Shown in pieces: positions 35,871-48,340 of a DNA stretch of 64,000 nucleotides. The stretch comes from Pyxicephalus adspersus (taxonomy: Eukaryota; Chordata; Amphibia; Anura; Pyxicephalidae). Every line of letters begins with the position of its first letter. Position 1 is the stretch's first letter. Position numbers and translations under genes: made by a program. The DNA lies in assembly GCF_032062135.1 (NCBI RefSeq), contig NC_092859.1, positions 85,969,768 to 86,033,767 of the forward strand, written 5' to 3'. Below the pieces are notes generated by a model. The model saw only the letters and a program-made list of their open reading frames with translations. It searched no databases and had not been told where the DNA came from.

Positions 35871-36984
35871 TTATTTATAATTTGCACTTGGGGGGGGGAG
35901 CTAAGCCAGGAAGTCTAGAATCAGCTATATATAAAGCATGCAGCTTTTTTTTTCAAATAATCTGAAAAATATTCTTTTGAATTGCATTTGTCCCTGGTCA
36001 GGATAGTCAGTCATTTTAAGGAAAAGGTTTAGTAGCCTCCTTTTTATAAAAGGGTGAGCTCTGGCAGTTATGTTGTCAGTATGTGTTGGAACTGTTAGGA
36101 GAAGCAGACAATTATAATAATAAGGAAAAAAATATATTTATTTTTATTTAATAGTTTTTAATTGTATTGATACATGCCCACGCTGGCAGTGCCCTTTTTC
36201 TGCACACATTGTTTAGCAATAGTTTGCATGTTGGCGCTACAAGTAACTGGAATGGAATGCTACAAGATTTCCCACCTCCATAGACTTTATACGTGTTTGT
36301 TATAAAGTTTACAAACTCAAAGCAAAATATACAAAACTTTTTTTGGGATCCGAGCAAATTTTCTAATGTTGTTTATGGAATTGTAGAAAAATAGACTCTT
36401 AATACCAATTTCACCTATTTCCTGTTCCCAAACTCCACACTAAATCTCCCAACATGTCAATTCTCCATCATCTCTAACCTAAACTGGTGATGTTCAAGAG
36501 ATATATAGTCTAAACCATATTGAAAGTCCAAACCATATTGAACAAATGGAAGAAAACCAGATTTGGACAATGTATAGTTGTCTTTAGACATAACATTTTA
36601 ATTGGAGATGTAGGCATATTCTAACTAAAGAACTTTTTGTTTCCTAATGCATTCATGCTTGGTTTGGCTGAGCTTGCAATGTGTAGTCCTATAAAGAAAG
36701 GGGAAGGGGAAAGTTGGAAACATCCCTGGTGTTGTTTGTTTTTCTAGAGAGAACAATGGTCAGTTGAAAGAATCAAACCTGTACAATGAGTTTTACCACT
36801 AAGAACAATGAGCAAGGGAATGGGCATAGAGTTTAGTGGACTTCTGTACAATCATTTCCTATTTGCCGGAATAGGTATAGATTATCCCATGTCTGTGGGT
36901 ATCCTTACATTAATCCTAGGTCAACATCTAAATTCCTCAAACTCTTGAAATCACTCTATTTTTTTTATTACTTTTACCTCTGAA
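35871..36984. other. No gene recognised
   Basis: This is A+T-rich intergenic sequence. A G-run (ggggggggga) occurs near 35891. Confidence 0.65.
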
Positions 36985-37034
36985 AATCGCATTAGGGCCT
37001 ATTTTCAGGGGATGTCCTATTTTCCTCATGTACA
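36985..37034 (-). repeat. Fragment of the 'AAAATAAGACC' family
   Basis: The piece agggcctattttcaggggat followed by gtcctattttcct is the reversed, diverged form of the repeat at 17832 and 37510. Confidence 0.45.
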
Positions 37035-37509
37035 AAAAAATCTATAGAAAGATACCTCTGTGTTACCTGTGACCTGTCAAAATCACATATTTTTTTCTGA
37101 TATGTACAAGAAGTCATGAATAAAAGACAAAAATTGTTAATGAAAAAAAACACAGCTTCATAAGCAAACAAGTGCAACATAACAGGAAAATAAGCTGACA
37201 GTTACCATATGACTCATAGAGTAACATGCAGACACAGAACAGTAACCAATTTAAATCTAAAAGCAAAATAAAAAAAAAATCAATTAATAAATATGCATTG
37301 CTGCTAATGAATGAAATACTAGCAACAAGGGGAGGGAGGGAGTCCACCAACCTCTTATTAAAGTTGTGGTGTCACACCAGAGTAGGTTAATAACCACCCT
37401 GCGATTTCTTGACCCCTTGCTCCAGTGCTTTTAAAATCTCCTGCTCTCTCTCTGCTCTCTTCGTCCTTTTGCTATCCCTCGGCGTACCACGTGACTGCAC
37501 TCTCCGAAG

Positions 37510-37617
37510 AAGCAGATAGGGCTTACTTTCAGGATAGGGCTTATATTTCCCGCTTGCATGATTAGCATGCTAGGGTTTATTTTCAGGGTAGGTCTTATTT
37601 TCCGGGAAACAGGGTAT
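37510..37617 (-). repeat. Reversed copy of the 'AAAATAAGACC' repeat
   Basis: It ends ggtcttattttccgggaaac then agggtat, the reverse complement of the start of the repeat at 17832. Three tandem-like units of gggct/gggttta-ttttcaggnt precede it. Confidence 0.65.
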
Positions 37618-37980
37618 TTCACTTTATAAACATTATTATTATAAGCTATATATTTCAATAATGTGTGATTAATGTAATTTTTTTCATAAATCCTGACTGT
37701 ATATGATTTACAGTATCCATCTCCAATAAAGCATACTTTAGCTACTTTTGGAATATTAATAAAGCTCACCTAAACCTACATATAAAAAACAAGTATACTG
37801 CAAACTACTTTGCAGTATATGGGTTCATCAATACATGTTTCATTCATGTTTCTGGGGCCACTCAGGCAATTGAATGGTCTATAAAAGGTTAGTTAGTTGT
37901 CAATGAGTACAAAGGAAGCAAAAGAGAACACCAAAATGTCAATAAACAGTGCTGGGGGAAACAGATTTGGGCCCCTTGGC

Positions 37981-38208
37981 CCGCCCTGATTTATTAAAGC
38001 TCTCCTAGGCTGGAGAGGATACACTTTCAACAGTGCACCTGGTGATCCAGCAAACCTGGAAAATAATTTTTAAAAGGTTATTTGCTATTTGATAGCAAAT
38101 TTTTTCAATCCTGGACAAGATCCTTTCCAGGTTTGCTGGATCAATCAGGTTCACTGCTGAAAGTATATCTTCTCCAGTCTTGGTGAGCTTTATTACATTA
38201 GGACCATT
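37981..38208. mobile_element. Foldback MITE, copy 8
   Basis: The left end is ccctgatttattaaagctct and the right end gctttattacattaggacca. Both arms contain the acactttcaacagtgcacc/complement and ccagcaaacctgga blocks. Confidence 0.85.
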
Positions 38209-41200
38209 GAGAGAAAGAAGATTGTGCCTCCATGACCACTCACTTGCTGATGTCTATGGTTAGCTTTCATCCATTTAGACTTAAAAATAATATAAACATA
38301 TACTGCTTGAGTATAAACATATATACTTGAGTATAAACCAAGTTTTTCCCTAAAAAATATTTTTGGTTTATACTTGGCCAATACCAGTAGATAGAACTAT
38401 GTTCCAACCCCTTTCACATTTACTCCTTTTTCTTCCTGTTGGGGGTTTTTGACTGTGCCTTTTTGGCCTGGTGCAAATATTTTACCCTTTTCATCACTGT
38501 TTTTTTTGGACCTGGTGGCTTTTGTTACACAGAAATCCTGGGACCTACCAATCCCCATGGATCAGGCAATCCATGAAAATCATATAAACAACCAATTTAT
38601 GTCCATCTGAGCCTTTATTACTTATCTACTGTGCAACACTGGTTATTCAGAATAACACATTTATTAATTTAAAGTTTGAATGAAAAGTGCAAAATAATAC
38701 TTTCAAATAAACTAAACAAATAATTAAGTTTACACAAGCGTACATATGCACCCAAAATAAAGAGGGAAGGGAGGAGAGAGAGACTTGGATCTGAAAAAAG
38801 GACAGTCCCTCCAAATCAGGCTCACTTAGGATGTCTGAGAGAGCTCAGAGCGGTGTAACGATGTTCACCATTAGCAATAGATGTCATTTGCATATTTGCT
38901 TTGAGCAAATTAGCCTGATCTTGATTAAATCCCAGCAAAATAAAATGAAGTTGCACAAATTTGCAAACCTATGTGTCATTTTTATATCTCTTCAAAAGAA
39001 AATTAGCTACAGTATTTCTGAGCTCATAAACTGTATTACATTGTACTGGAAATAGAATATCAATTTTTCTTAGCATATGAATGATAAATATAAATTATGT
39101 TTATATAACATTATATGTGGCATGGCAGGAATAATTTAAACATTTACATAGCTGTTTTATACACTTCACAATAGAGCTAAGATCTTCAAAGACTCCACTT
39201 ACAACAAGTAAAGCACTTAAGATAATAATACTCTATTGGAGAGAGAACACCTGGGCCATCTATTTAAAGCAGTTAACTATATGTTCTCTTTGTCTTCTTC
39301 TACATCTTAATAGGATTTCAATACGATGCTATTGAGAATGAATAGGCGATTTGGGATTTAATTTATTGTGGAAATTTACACAGAAAATGTGTGTTTCAAT
39401 ATAATAGTTACATACAAACACAAGGAAATTTCCCTTATACACAAATGGCTGCATCACAACCAAGAATAAAAGTAAGTTTAAAATGTTTCTTTAGAGAACA
39501 GTGACCATGCACATGGCACACCAGCAACTAAATTATATATAACCATATAAACCTAAAAAAGCAGTACAGTATAGCAGGCATGTTTACAAGTAACATGAAC
39601 GCCATGTGTGCTGTGGTCTACTACTGTAGAGCACTGAGGCTTTGCACTCATAGCATACTTTTTTAGATTTGATTTCATCATGGCCTTTTTGTCCCACACA
39701 CCTTATAGCGTATATATTTATCCTGCATTTTATTAACCCAGGTTGGTTGAGCTCGGAGCTCATCATGATATTTTTTGCAATCTTAATTGTGGTCCAACCC
39801 TATGTATATGTGAATTAATGTAAGAAAATAGTTTAAATTCAGTATAATGTAAACCACATTTTTTGTAAAATACCATTTTTTTTATGTTCTCCTAATGGCT
39901 GGGTATTGGTGATGTAATCTACTTTCTGACAATATTTGGATCCAGCATCCTTTGCTTAGCAACCTGTTAGTCTATATTCCTTATAAAATAAACTTTCTAA
40001 TACATAGCATGTATGTACAAACAAATTGTGCTTTTTACATGAGCTTTGAACAGCTTTGTACTTACAAGTTGTATATAAATAAATATCATTAAATATCTAC
40101 AGTACTGCGGGAAAATGATACTCTTCTGGGGATTACTTTGTTTTGCATGGTCCCCCCATCACTTATTGTGCAAGCTATTCTTTCGAATGACTAGAAGAGG
40201 ATATATAAAATGTTATCAATTGTTTTCTTAACAGAAATAAAAACTAATTAAAAAAATAATAATAAAAAGGAATGAGATGCATCCTAAGAACACAGCGCAC
40301 TTGCTTAAAACTAAATTCTTTATCTTTCAGGAACTACTGCAGTATACTAGTTAATTTGGAAATTTAGTGAATATGGACCTTGTCTGCCTGTGATGCTAGG
40401 ACAAAAAAAATAAGGTGTATTAGTGTGTTCACAGAAAATATATAAGAAGGAAGACAGGCAGAGGGTTTGCACCTTATTGTATGTATCATATTTAAATTTA
40501 TTTCAAAATACTTAATTACTCATTTGCTTTAGTTGTTGGATCCCACTGATGTTCATAAACTTCATCATTTTACCAGCTACTTCCTTTCTACATGCATGCA
40601 TTACAGCAATGGCTGCATGGAAAGTCTTACTATGTAAGACCTGATAGTGAAGTCAGTGGACCCTGCATGTATAATGTGTGCTGAAACGGACACTTTTCAC
40701 TCCAAAGGAATGTTAAGTAATGCATAACTAAAATTTGAACAAGGATCTTCAAAACAGGATCACCAAGTATCATTTAAATGAAAGCTGCAGCTTGAAAGAA
40801 TGAAAATATCTTCTGTGATTACATCAACATGTCAAAGAGTATGTGCGATTGTACCCTGTTTCAATAAACTTCACAGATTCAACCTTTTGCATTAACTAAT
40901 GCACAAAGAACATTATCTGCCGACATACTTTCTCAATGTACATACAGGCATGTTGGGTTTATGCAATAATAATTTATGCAATAAAAAAAAGCTTTTTGTA
41001 CCTTCAGCAAGAAATGTGAAACTCTTCACTGGTCAGCATCCCTTTTTTCCTTTAGGTCCTTTAAGCCATCTCTAGCCCTAGTTAGTTCTCTAGCCTTAGG
41101 TAAATAAATAATATTCTGTCATTTGGGAGGTTGGATAGTAATAAAGATGTTTGTAACTTTCTGTCTCAAAGTAATCCCCCCTATTAAACATGACATATAA

Positions 41201-41889
41201 GAAAGAAAATCATCATTATTCTTATGTGTACCTATATGCAATGTTTGCAAAAACAACAAGTGCTATGTGAAAACTTTTGAAAAAGGGAAATAAATGAACA
41301 AGGAACAAATGTAGAACCTAACATTTAATAAGAGTAGGAGAATATATTTTTGAAAAAGTGACACAGGGTAAGCCATCAGCATAATTGCCTTACATGATCC
41401 ACACATTGTTGTAATGCCGTTGATATTTCACTATTATTATCAACTGTTGCAGAGGCTACAAAATGTGTTATAAATCAACTTTAATTGAATTCAAAATCCT
41501 GAAAGATTTTTCTTTTAGATTATACTGTTAAAGAACAGCAACCAGTTCAATAGCACATTAGAACAGTAATAAGAATAGGTTAGGATGTTGGAATAAAGAT
41601 TTGTTTGAGCGGATTCCCTGCTGTGCACATCTTGGACAGTTCTTTAAGGTGTTATGACTCACAAAGAATAGTGGTCGTATTTTTCTCAATATATTATGTT
41701 TTTTTCCACAGAAACAGAATATTTTTAAGTGTATGCTAGAATAAATCTGTAGTATTAGAGAGCAGCATGCTCTGCAACTTCAATGTACCTGTACTTACTA
41801 AAGGCGACCTGAATATTTAATTGTGTAACTGTTTTTAAAGGATTATTCAATTATTTTACAGTAAAGTACACTTATTCTTTATCTGTTCT
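38209..41889. other. Long stretch without a recognised gene
   Basis: This is A+T-rich. A short duplication of gagtataaacatata occurs at about 38310-38335. No exon or clear transposon was recognised. Open frames are short. Confidence 0.6.
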
Positions 41890-42024
41890 TTGGGCTGAAT
41901 TACTAAAGCTCTCATATGGCAACAAATATCAAATGACCACCTGGTCCAGGTTTGCTGGATCACCCAGGTTCACTGCAAGTGTATCCTCTCCAGCCTTGGG
42001 GAGCTTTAATAAATCAGGTCCATT
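41890..42024. mobile_element. Foldback MITE, copy 9, shortened
   Basis: The left end is gggctgaattactaaagctc and the right end taataaatcaggtccatt. Most of the left arm is deleted. The right arm is intact. Confidence 0.8.
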
Positions 42025-43088
42025 GGCTCAACAGTAGACACAGCTTCCATTGAGAACTAAAAGAGTTGGATCTAAAGTGGACACATTACCATGCACTAGA
42101 AGTTGATGTGAGTCATTTGTATGCCTCATACATTTGTAAAATTCTATCAAAATATGCTTATATATAATCATCAGGAAACACAAAAGTTATACTAAATTCT
42201 TAGTCCAAGGTATAATAAAGCTTCTATCACGATGATGAAATAGTTCAAACAAACTGGTAATTGCCTATGCATACACTGGTAAAATATATGTCCATAAAGT
42301 TACAGAAATTTAGTTGCTATAGTTGTTTTAACATAAATAAAATAACATAATACCTCAACTCTTGCCAGCAATTGTGTGCTGTATCAATATCTTGCATAAA
42401 ACATATTGATAATACCCTGAGAGTGTTTTAATGGCAGGTCAGGAAGCAATTTAATTTCCAATGGCCCACCCATGAATTAGTCAAACTGCCCAAAGCTATA
42501 TTCAAAAATATCTGCCTTGGTGACATTTGCAGCTAACTTCATACTGCTTCTGATATGTTGCTATGGTAATTGTTCATTGAAATGAGCTCTTCAAATGTGT
42601 TCTTGAAGTTTTAGATCTTACAGCTATGTCTCTTCCACTCTGTGCAGATACTCTCATACATCAGATATACTCATCTGCTTTCATTAATATAGTTCTGTAG
42701 TTTCTTTGGATACAGAAGCAATGTATTATTTATCATGAAATCAGGCAATGCAGAGTTGAATGACATTTAGAATAATAGTATACGGTCGAGGATTGGCTGA
42801 TATGCATATAGGACAAAATTACAAATTTTTAACATAATGCACTGTGATTATTAATAGTCAAAATCATCAAAGCATTACACACAGAAACATCCTGGTGTCT
42901 TTAAAACACGAAACCCCTACTTCTGCAACACAAGTTATCTATATACATATATGTGTTCTCTTGCAGTTTCTCTTTCTATCTACTATTTTACTCCCAACCA
43001 GCATTACTCATAGCTCTTAACTTGAATTGTACAGACAACCAATAATCCATACTATTTCAAAATTACTAAATTTAAAATAATTTGACTC
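42025..43088. other. No gene recognised
   Basis: This is A+T-rich intergenic sequence. Nothing further is seen. Confidence 0.65.
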
Positions 43089-43290
43089 AATGGACCCGAT
43101 TTATTAAACTTCCCCAAGGCTGGAGAAGACACACTTTCATCAGTGAACCTGGGTGATCCAGCAAACCTACAATGGATCCTGTCCAGAATTGAAAACATTT
43201 GCTAACAAATAGCAAATGACTTTTTTTCTGGATTACCTAGGTTCACTGATGAAAGTGTATCTATTTCAGCCTTTAATAATTCAGGCCCGT
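43089..43290. mobile_element. Foldback MITE, copy 10
   Basis: The left end is aatggacccgatttattaaa and the right end aataattcaggcccgt. The left arm has acactttcatcagtgaacc. The right arm lacks the ccaggtttg block. Confidence 0.82.
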
Positions 43291-45285
43291 TATGTTTACT
43301 GCATGTGAAGGCTTATGTGGCTACTTTTGGCTTGCATATAGGTTCCATTCTTGTTTTATTTATTGTTTATTTCTTTTATTGTATTTCTACTTCCAATCAT
43401 TTTAGTTCTAATATTTAGGTCTTTCTGAGAATAGATAATGGGCTACTATGTACTGATGTCCCAGGGTTAGGAAGGGCCCTCTCTGGATTTTAATAAGCTT
43501 TCCCCCATACCTCCACAGCCATTTGGGGAAAACGTTTGAGGGATGAGATTCCCATTATTGTGGGCATGCACTGTTAAGGAAGCATGGGGCCCGATATGGT
43601 CAGGAAAGGGCAAATATTCACTGATACAGCTTTTTCTGGTCAACCAGGCTTTGAAGGGCTTGGTATGGATGGATGGGAAGTGGGTCCAACACTTTCTTTC
43701 TTTAACCACCTACACAATGGCTGCAAGAAACACATGCTTTTATGAAGAGGGGCCTGGCACATACCAAAGTTCTCATTACAGACTATAATAACCCAGCTGA
43801 TCATAGCTGAAAAGTCAAATAAAGCATTAATGATTCTTCATTGTACATGAACAGTATGTTGGCGCAAATGGTGATCTTTTAAAGCTTGCCATGAATATAG
43901 TGGCCAATGCAAGCATCATCCCCTGGAACTAATATCCCTTTTTTATGTGAAGCAGGGAAAAGGATTTCTGTTGGCCTCCTTACCATTTTGTGTCATTCCC
44001 CACTTTCTCACCAGTTACCTTACAGGCTGAACCAATGACAGGATATAAGAAATATATTATTATGACACTAGTCATCTGTGCTTTATCTGTAGTGCCCTGC
44101 CTGAGAAGCTGAGTGTAAGTGGATTAAGTACAAAAAAAAGCAGATGCTCTCTATCTTGTCAATGTAGCACTTACAGCTCAAACCTAAGTATATCTTTTAC
44201 AGATAGCAGATCATTTGACTAGTTAGGAATACATACATTTAGCTGACATGGATATTTTCCAGGCATACAGAAATATACACAGTTATCCAACAAAGTGGAC
44301 AGCACTATCAAATATGTACTCTGTCAACATCCAGTGACATTATTTGCTATTCTAATGTCTAAAGGACTATACATTATATACACTAGTTGGTTTGTTGTTA
44401 AATACAACTGAAGCTTAGACAAAAAATGTTTAAATGTACTATATCCAGTTATGTATTATCCTTATTTTATGTACAGCGCTGCATAATATGTTGGCACTAT
44501 ATAAATCCTGTTATTTATTATTATTATTCTTATTAATAATAATAATAATAATATGTGACTAGAAAACGAACTTTAATTTTATCTCTGCAATACCAATTTT
44601 CCTGTCTGATCACTATAGTCTGTATCAGTGTTTTTGTCCAAAGTTTATTTCTAAACGCAAATGCACATTTAAATTTCTATTGGATAAAGATGTCAATTAG
44701 GCAGTGTGCTGGATATGTACTTGGGTACTCTAAAGGAAAATTTGGTAGGAAAGTATGCCATTGATGAGAGCTGGTTTAAAAAAGTTGTCATGTCCTTGCA
44801 TTCTGTACGTTGTAAGCAATTGATTCATAACATGCAAAGGCCCATGCACATTGTTCTTTTCCTGCTTGTAAATGGGTGTTATGGTATGTGTTAACATGTG
44901 TTACACTTTATAGACTGTCAGTGTGTCAGAACAAACAAAAAATTGCATGCAGTGTTTGTTCTGACTTTGCAGACTGAAATGAATGTTCCACATAAGTGTC
45001 TACATTTCTTCACAGTCTTATGCAAAAGGTGTCAATGTAATTGTCGAAGCAGAAAGCAGAATTAGATTGGACAGCACCAGACCATTTTTGTTTGCTTTTT
45101 CAGTTTTATTTATTCTTTATGTGCTGGACACTTGTGAGCAAGTCAAGTATCAAAACTAAATGGGTTACATTGAGGGCACTAAATAACTTCTTGTAGATTG
45201 TTAAAGAAACTCTATTTTTCTACAAGCAGTGAAAGGCTTAGTTCAGCTTTAACAGTACACAGCACTTTATGTTTATATCAGTGCT
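43291..45285. other. No gene recognised; SINE tail at 44465-44555
   Basis: tacagcgctgcataatatgt with ctatataaatcctgtta and then AAT/TTA repeats is the 3' tail of the SINE family. At about 45225-45252 a reversed TTAA-type terminus (ttagttcagctttaa) occurs. Open frames at 43467-43788 on both strands have no recognisable domain. Confidence 0.6.
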
Positions 45286-45402
45286 CAGACCTGCTTGCTA
45301 AACATCCTGGGGGGACAGTAGTGCAGGGCTGTGGGCACAATTTGTGTTGCATCCACATCTCTGCGCTACTGTCCCCCCCGGATGTTTAGCAAGTGGGCAG
45401 GT
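45286..45402. repeat. Long foldback (31-bp arms)
   Basis: The arms at 45296-45326 and 45361-45391 are reverse complements at 29 of 31 positions and share tgctaaacatcc and gggggacagtag. Outer flanks acctgc and gcaggt extend the pairing with a small offset. The 34-bp loop lies at 45327-45360. Confidence 0.85.
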
Positions 45403-45495
45403 TCTGGCATCATGTCGTCCCTATGGGGGAAGTTTCTTCCCCATTGAGTGACAAACGGCTCCCCATGCATGCACAGTCCTGATTCCGTGGAGCTG
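45392..45495 (-). mobile_element. Fragment of the hAT-type family seen at 46377 and 56229
   Basis: gggcaggttctggcatcat, gaagtttcttcccc, ttgagtgacaaacgg and catgcacagtcc line up in order with blocks of the complete element at 46377-46719. Termini are missing. Confidence 0.65.
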
Positions 45496-46376
45496 GAACA
45501 AAGACTATTTACTGTATTATAGGTTGTTCCTTTTTTGTGGAGGCAAACATAACTGGGAATTCTAGATTCCCAGGGATTTGCCCCAAACCCATGGTAGTAC
45601 TTTAACCCCATCCCTAGTCCTGATGACCATTATCTCTATGGCAGAGTAATAAGAACATTTTAACTCACAGGATAGAAATTGAAAACAGGAATAGAGGGAG
45701 AACCGTTTAGTGGGGATACATGTTTAGGAAGTAAAAAGAAATCTCCCTAATGGAACATATAAAAGTACATAGTCTTAACTATTCCCTACTGGTTTAATAA
45801 TAAATGTAAAAGTTTGCCATGGCACTTTAAATACAAAAATGACTACTAGTCATGGCTACTAATTCTAATAGTTAGATAGAGGTACCAATAAATATATCCA
45901 TTTAAAACGTACTATTGTGTAATTTAAAACCTGGCCATTCATGGAAGCCTTCAGTATCTAAGACATTAATCTAAAAAGAAATGCTGTACTGCATTTATTG
46001 CTTTTAAAGTGCAATTTTAATAATTACTGAGCAATACTGGTTACTGGATTTGTACCAAAACAAGTTTTAAGGATTAAAGTAATTAAAAGTTACCACATAT
46101 GATTTTGCAAAATATTAATATAATATTTACTGGACTGCTGTATAGTTTCAAGGGATAAAAGCAATCGTATCAACACTGTTTTTGCAGAACTTAAAGGCAT
46201 AGCTCCTTCTTTATTTTATTCTTTCCTTCAAAGTTCTTGTCTACCATTCATTACTATTGTGAATAATGGTAGTGAGAGTATTGTCTAGGCCAGTGCTTCA
46301 TTAACATTTGTAGGGATGCTAAATTACAACTCAAACCTGGAAGACCTAAAAAAAAACATGGTATCCCTTACTGTAG
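45496..46376. other. No gene recognised
   Basis: This is A+T-rich intergenic sequence between two hAT-type copies. Confidence 0.65.
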
Positions 46377-46719
46377 CAGTGGTAACCAACCAGTAAAATT
46401 TTGGTGGTCTGTATCTCTGGCCGGGGGTCCCCCCAGCTGGGTCAGAAGGATCCTGCTGGGGGGGTACACCGGCCAGAGCCGCGTACCATGTCTCCTGTAT
46501 GGATTGCAGGCTCAGGGTGGTGGGCAGGTTGTGTCACTGGACACAACCCACCCACTACCCCATCGCAGGCTCAGACCTGAGATGGGAGACTGGGCAGGTT
46601 CTGGCATCATTACATCACTCTTGAGGAAGTTTCTTGCTTTTTGAGTGGCACCCGGCCCCCCGCGCATGTGCGGTCCGTAAATTGAGTGTCTGTGAGGTCC
46701 AAAAGGTTGGCGACCACTG
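46377..46719 (-). mobile_element. hAT-type non-autonomous element with exact 8-bp target duplication
   Basis: The target duplication TACTGTAG lies at 46369-46376 and again at 46720-46727. The element starts CAGTGGTAACCAACC and its reversed end is CAGTGGTCGCCAACCTTTTG. Length is 343 bp. It is G+C-richer than its surroundings and non-coding. It is the same family, in the opposite orientation, as 56229-56565. The exact flanking repeat makes the boundaries certain. Confidence 0.88.
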
Positions 46720-46727
46720 TACTGTAG

Positions 46728-48100
46728 GGTTTCCAAATGACCCATTTAACTAGAGAAAGTTTAGTCCTAAGGCTGATTGAATCTGAAGGGAGGCGATAAT
46801 TAGCAGCATTCTGTGAACCAACCAACTTGTTCAAACCAGTAAAAGGATTCTTTCTTTGCCTAATTGGCACATATACAAGGTAACACTGTTTTAGTGCTCG
46901 GGGCACACGCTTTCTTCATTAACACCCTTTCACACCTGTAATAATAAAATATCCTAACATTAGTGCATGTACCAGTATTTGATTTATGCATATTTGAAAT
47001 TACAATAGGTATAGAAGTTTTCAAACAGTATTTTACATTTTGTAATACTTCTATATAAATAGTACATAACACTATACATACATCTCTTTTGGAAAGTTCT
47101 TCAATGTATTAGTTATTACTATACCAATTGCTAGCTGGATGAGGAGTGACCCTAGTTTCACTTCTATTTTCAGCTTCCACTGCTACTCATACCTTATTAA
47201 AAAAAAATACACAAAGTATCAGCATTCAATCACACTGGTATGTAGTCTCATAGGGAGCAGACCAGCACCAAAGTTTGATAAGCCTATTAATACAAATATT
47301 GCTTTACTACAAACTCAGTGTAGTGCGGGGTCTATGAAGATCTATGTACAAGACTGTGTAAGAACAGCCTACAAGAACTCTCAGTAGACCATAACTAAAA
47401 ATTGTTTACAATAACAGCCCGTAATTTTAACAATTTTAATTGTTAAATTGTTAATTTAATTTTAAAAATACATAACGTACTTAAACCGGAAAGCCCTTTA
47501 CTTGTACTATATATAGTTTCACTTACTACATTTATATCAGTGTCAAATTCAGGAAACTAAGAACTTTCTGCCAGTAAAAATTTGCACACGGTTTCTCTCC
47601 GCTAATATATAACTTTGTTGGACACTGGTAATTAGGACTGAAGGATTCAAGCACCAAATTGTGAGAAGTTGAATCAAGTTCATGGGTCTTTAGAAGTGTA
47701 ACTGTTGCAAGGCAGCACTAAAAAATTATACACCAAACATTTGTTATTTTGAAATGTATCAGTTATGTTTATTGCCTTTGTAGTTTTTAACAGCATATTA
47801 TTGAAGGACCTTTTTGAAGTAACAGATTGAGCTTTTATTTTGTAGCAGATTTGAATACAGATATGTTTTGTAGGTTTTAATAGAATTAGGATAAAAAAAA
47901 AGTTGAAAAATATGTTTCAATTATTTTCCAAACACTTCTTTTACATAATTTAGCAGAACAACATATTTGTCTTAAAATGTAGTTGTCAAAGTCTTCTGAG
48001 GATATTACATAATATGTTTTTATATAATGTCGCTGTACAGCCAAAAGTCAGATTTCAATTTAGCACATCTAGCTCTGCCTTTCAACACTTCATCCATACA
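46728..48100. other. No gene recognised
   Basis: This is A+T-rich intergenic sequence. A small self-complementary AT-rich patch (attttaattgttaaattgtt region) lies at 47425-47465. Confidence 0.6.
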
Positions 48101-48109
48101 GTGGGCATA

Positions 48110-48340
48110 CAACTAAATCAAAATATTCAAAAACAGAAACAGTTCAGAAAAAAATTAATGAAAGACAGAACCACCAGTATGGTTAAAGGATCACCTCTTC
48201 CCTGCACTGGTACTCTGTAGAATCACCTTTTGCTTTAATTTCAGCCTTGAGTCTGCTGGGATACTTCTCTACCTACTTTGCACATCCCGACTATGCTCTT
48301 TTTTCTTTATAGAACTGTTCAAATTCAGATTAGTGCAGTT
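48110..48340. repeat. Dispersed vertebrate repeat fragment
   Basis: The segment with ctctgtagaatcaccttttg, then gagtctgctgggatacttct and ctttgcacatcccgac, matches a repeat I remember as abundant in fish and amphibian genomes. I cannot name the family securely. It is diverged and incomplete. Confidence 0.45.
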
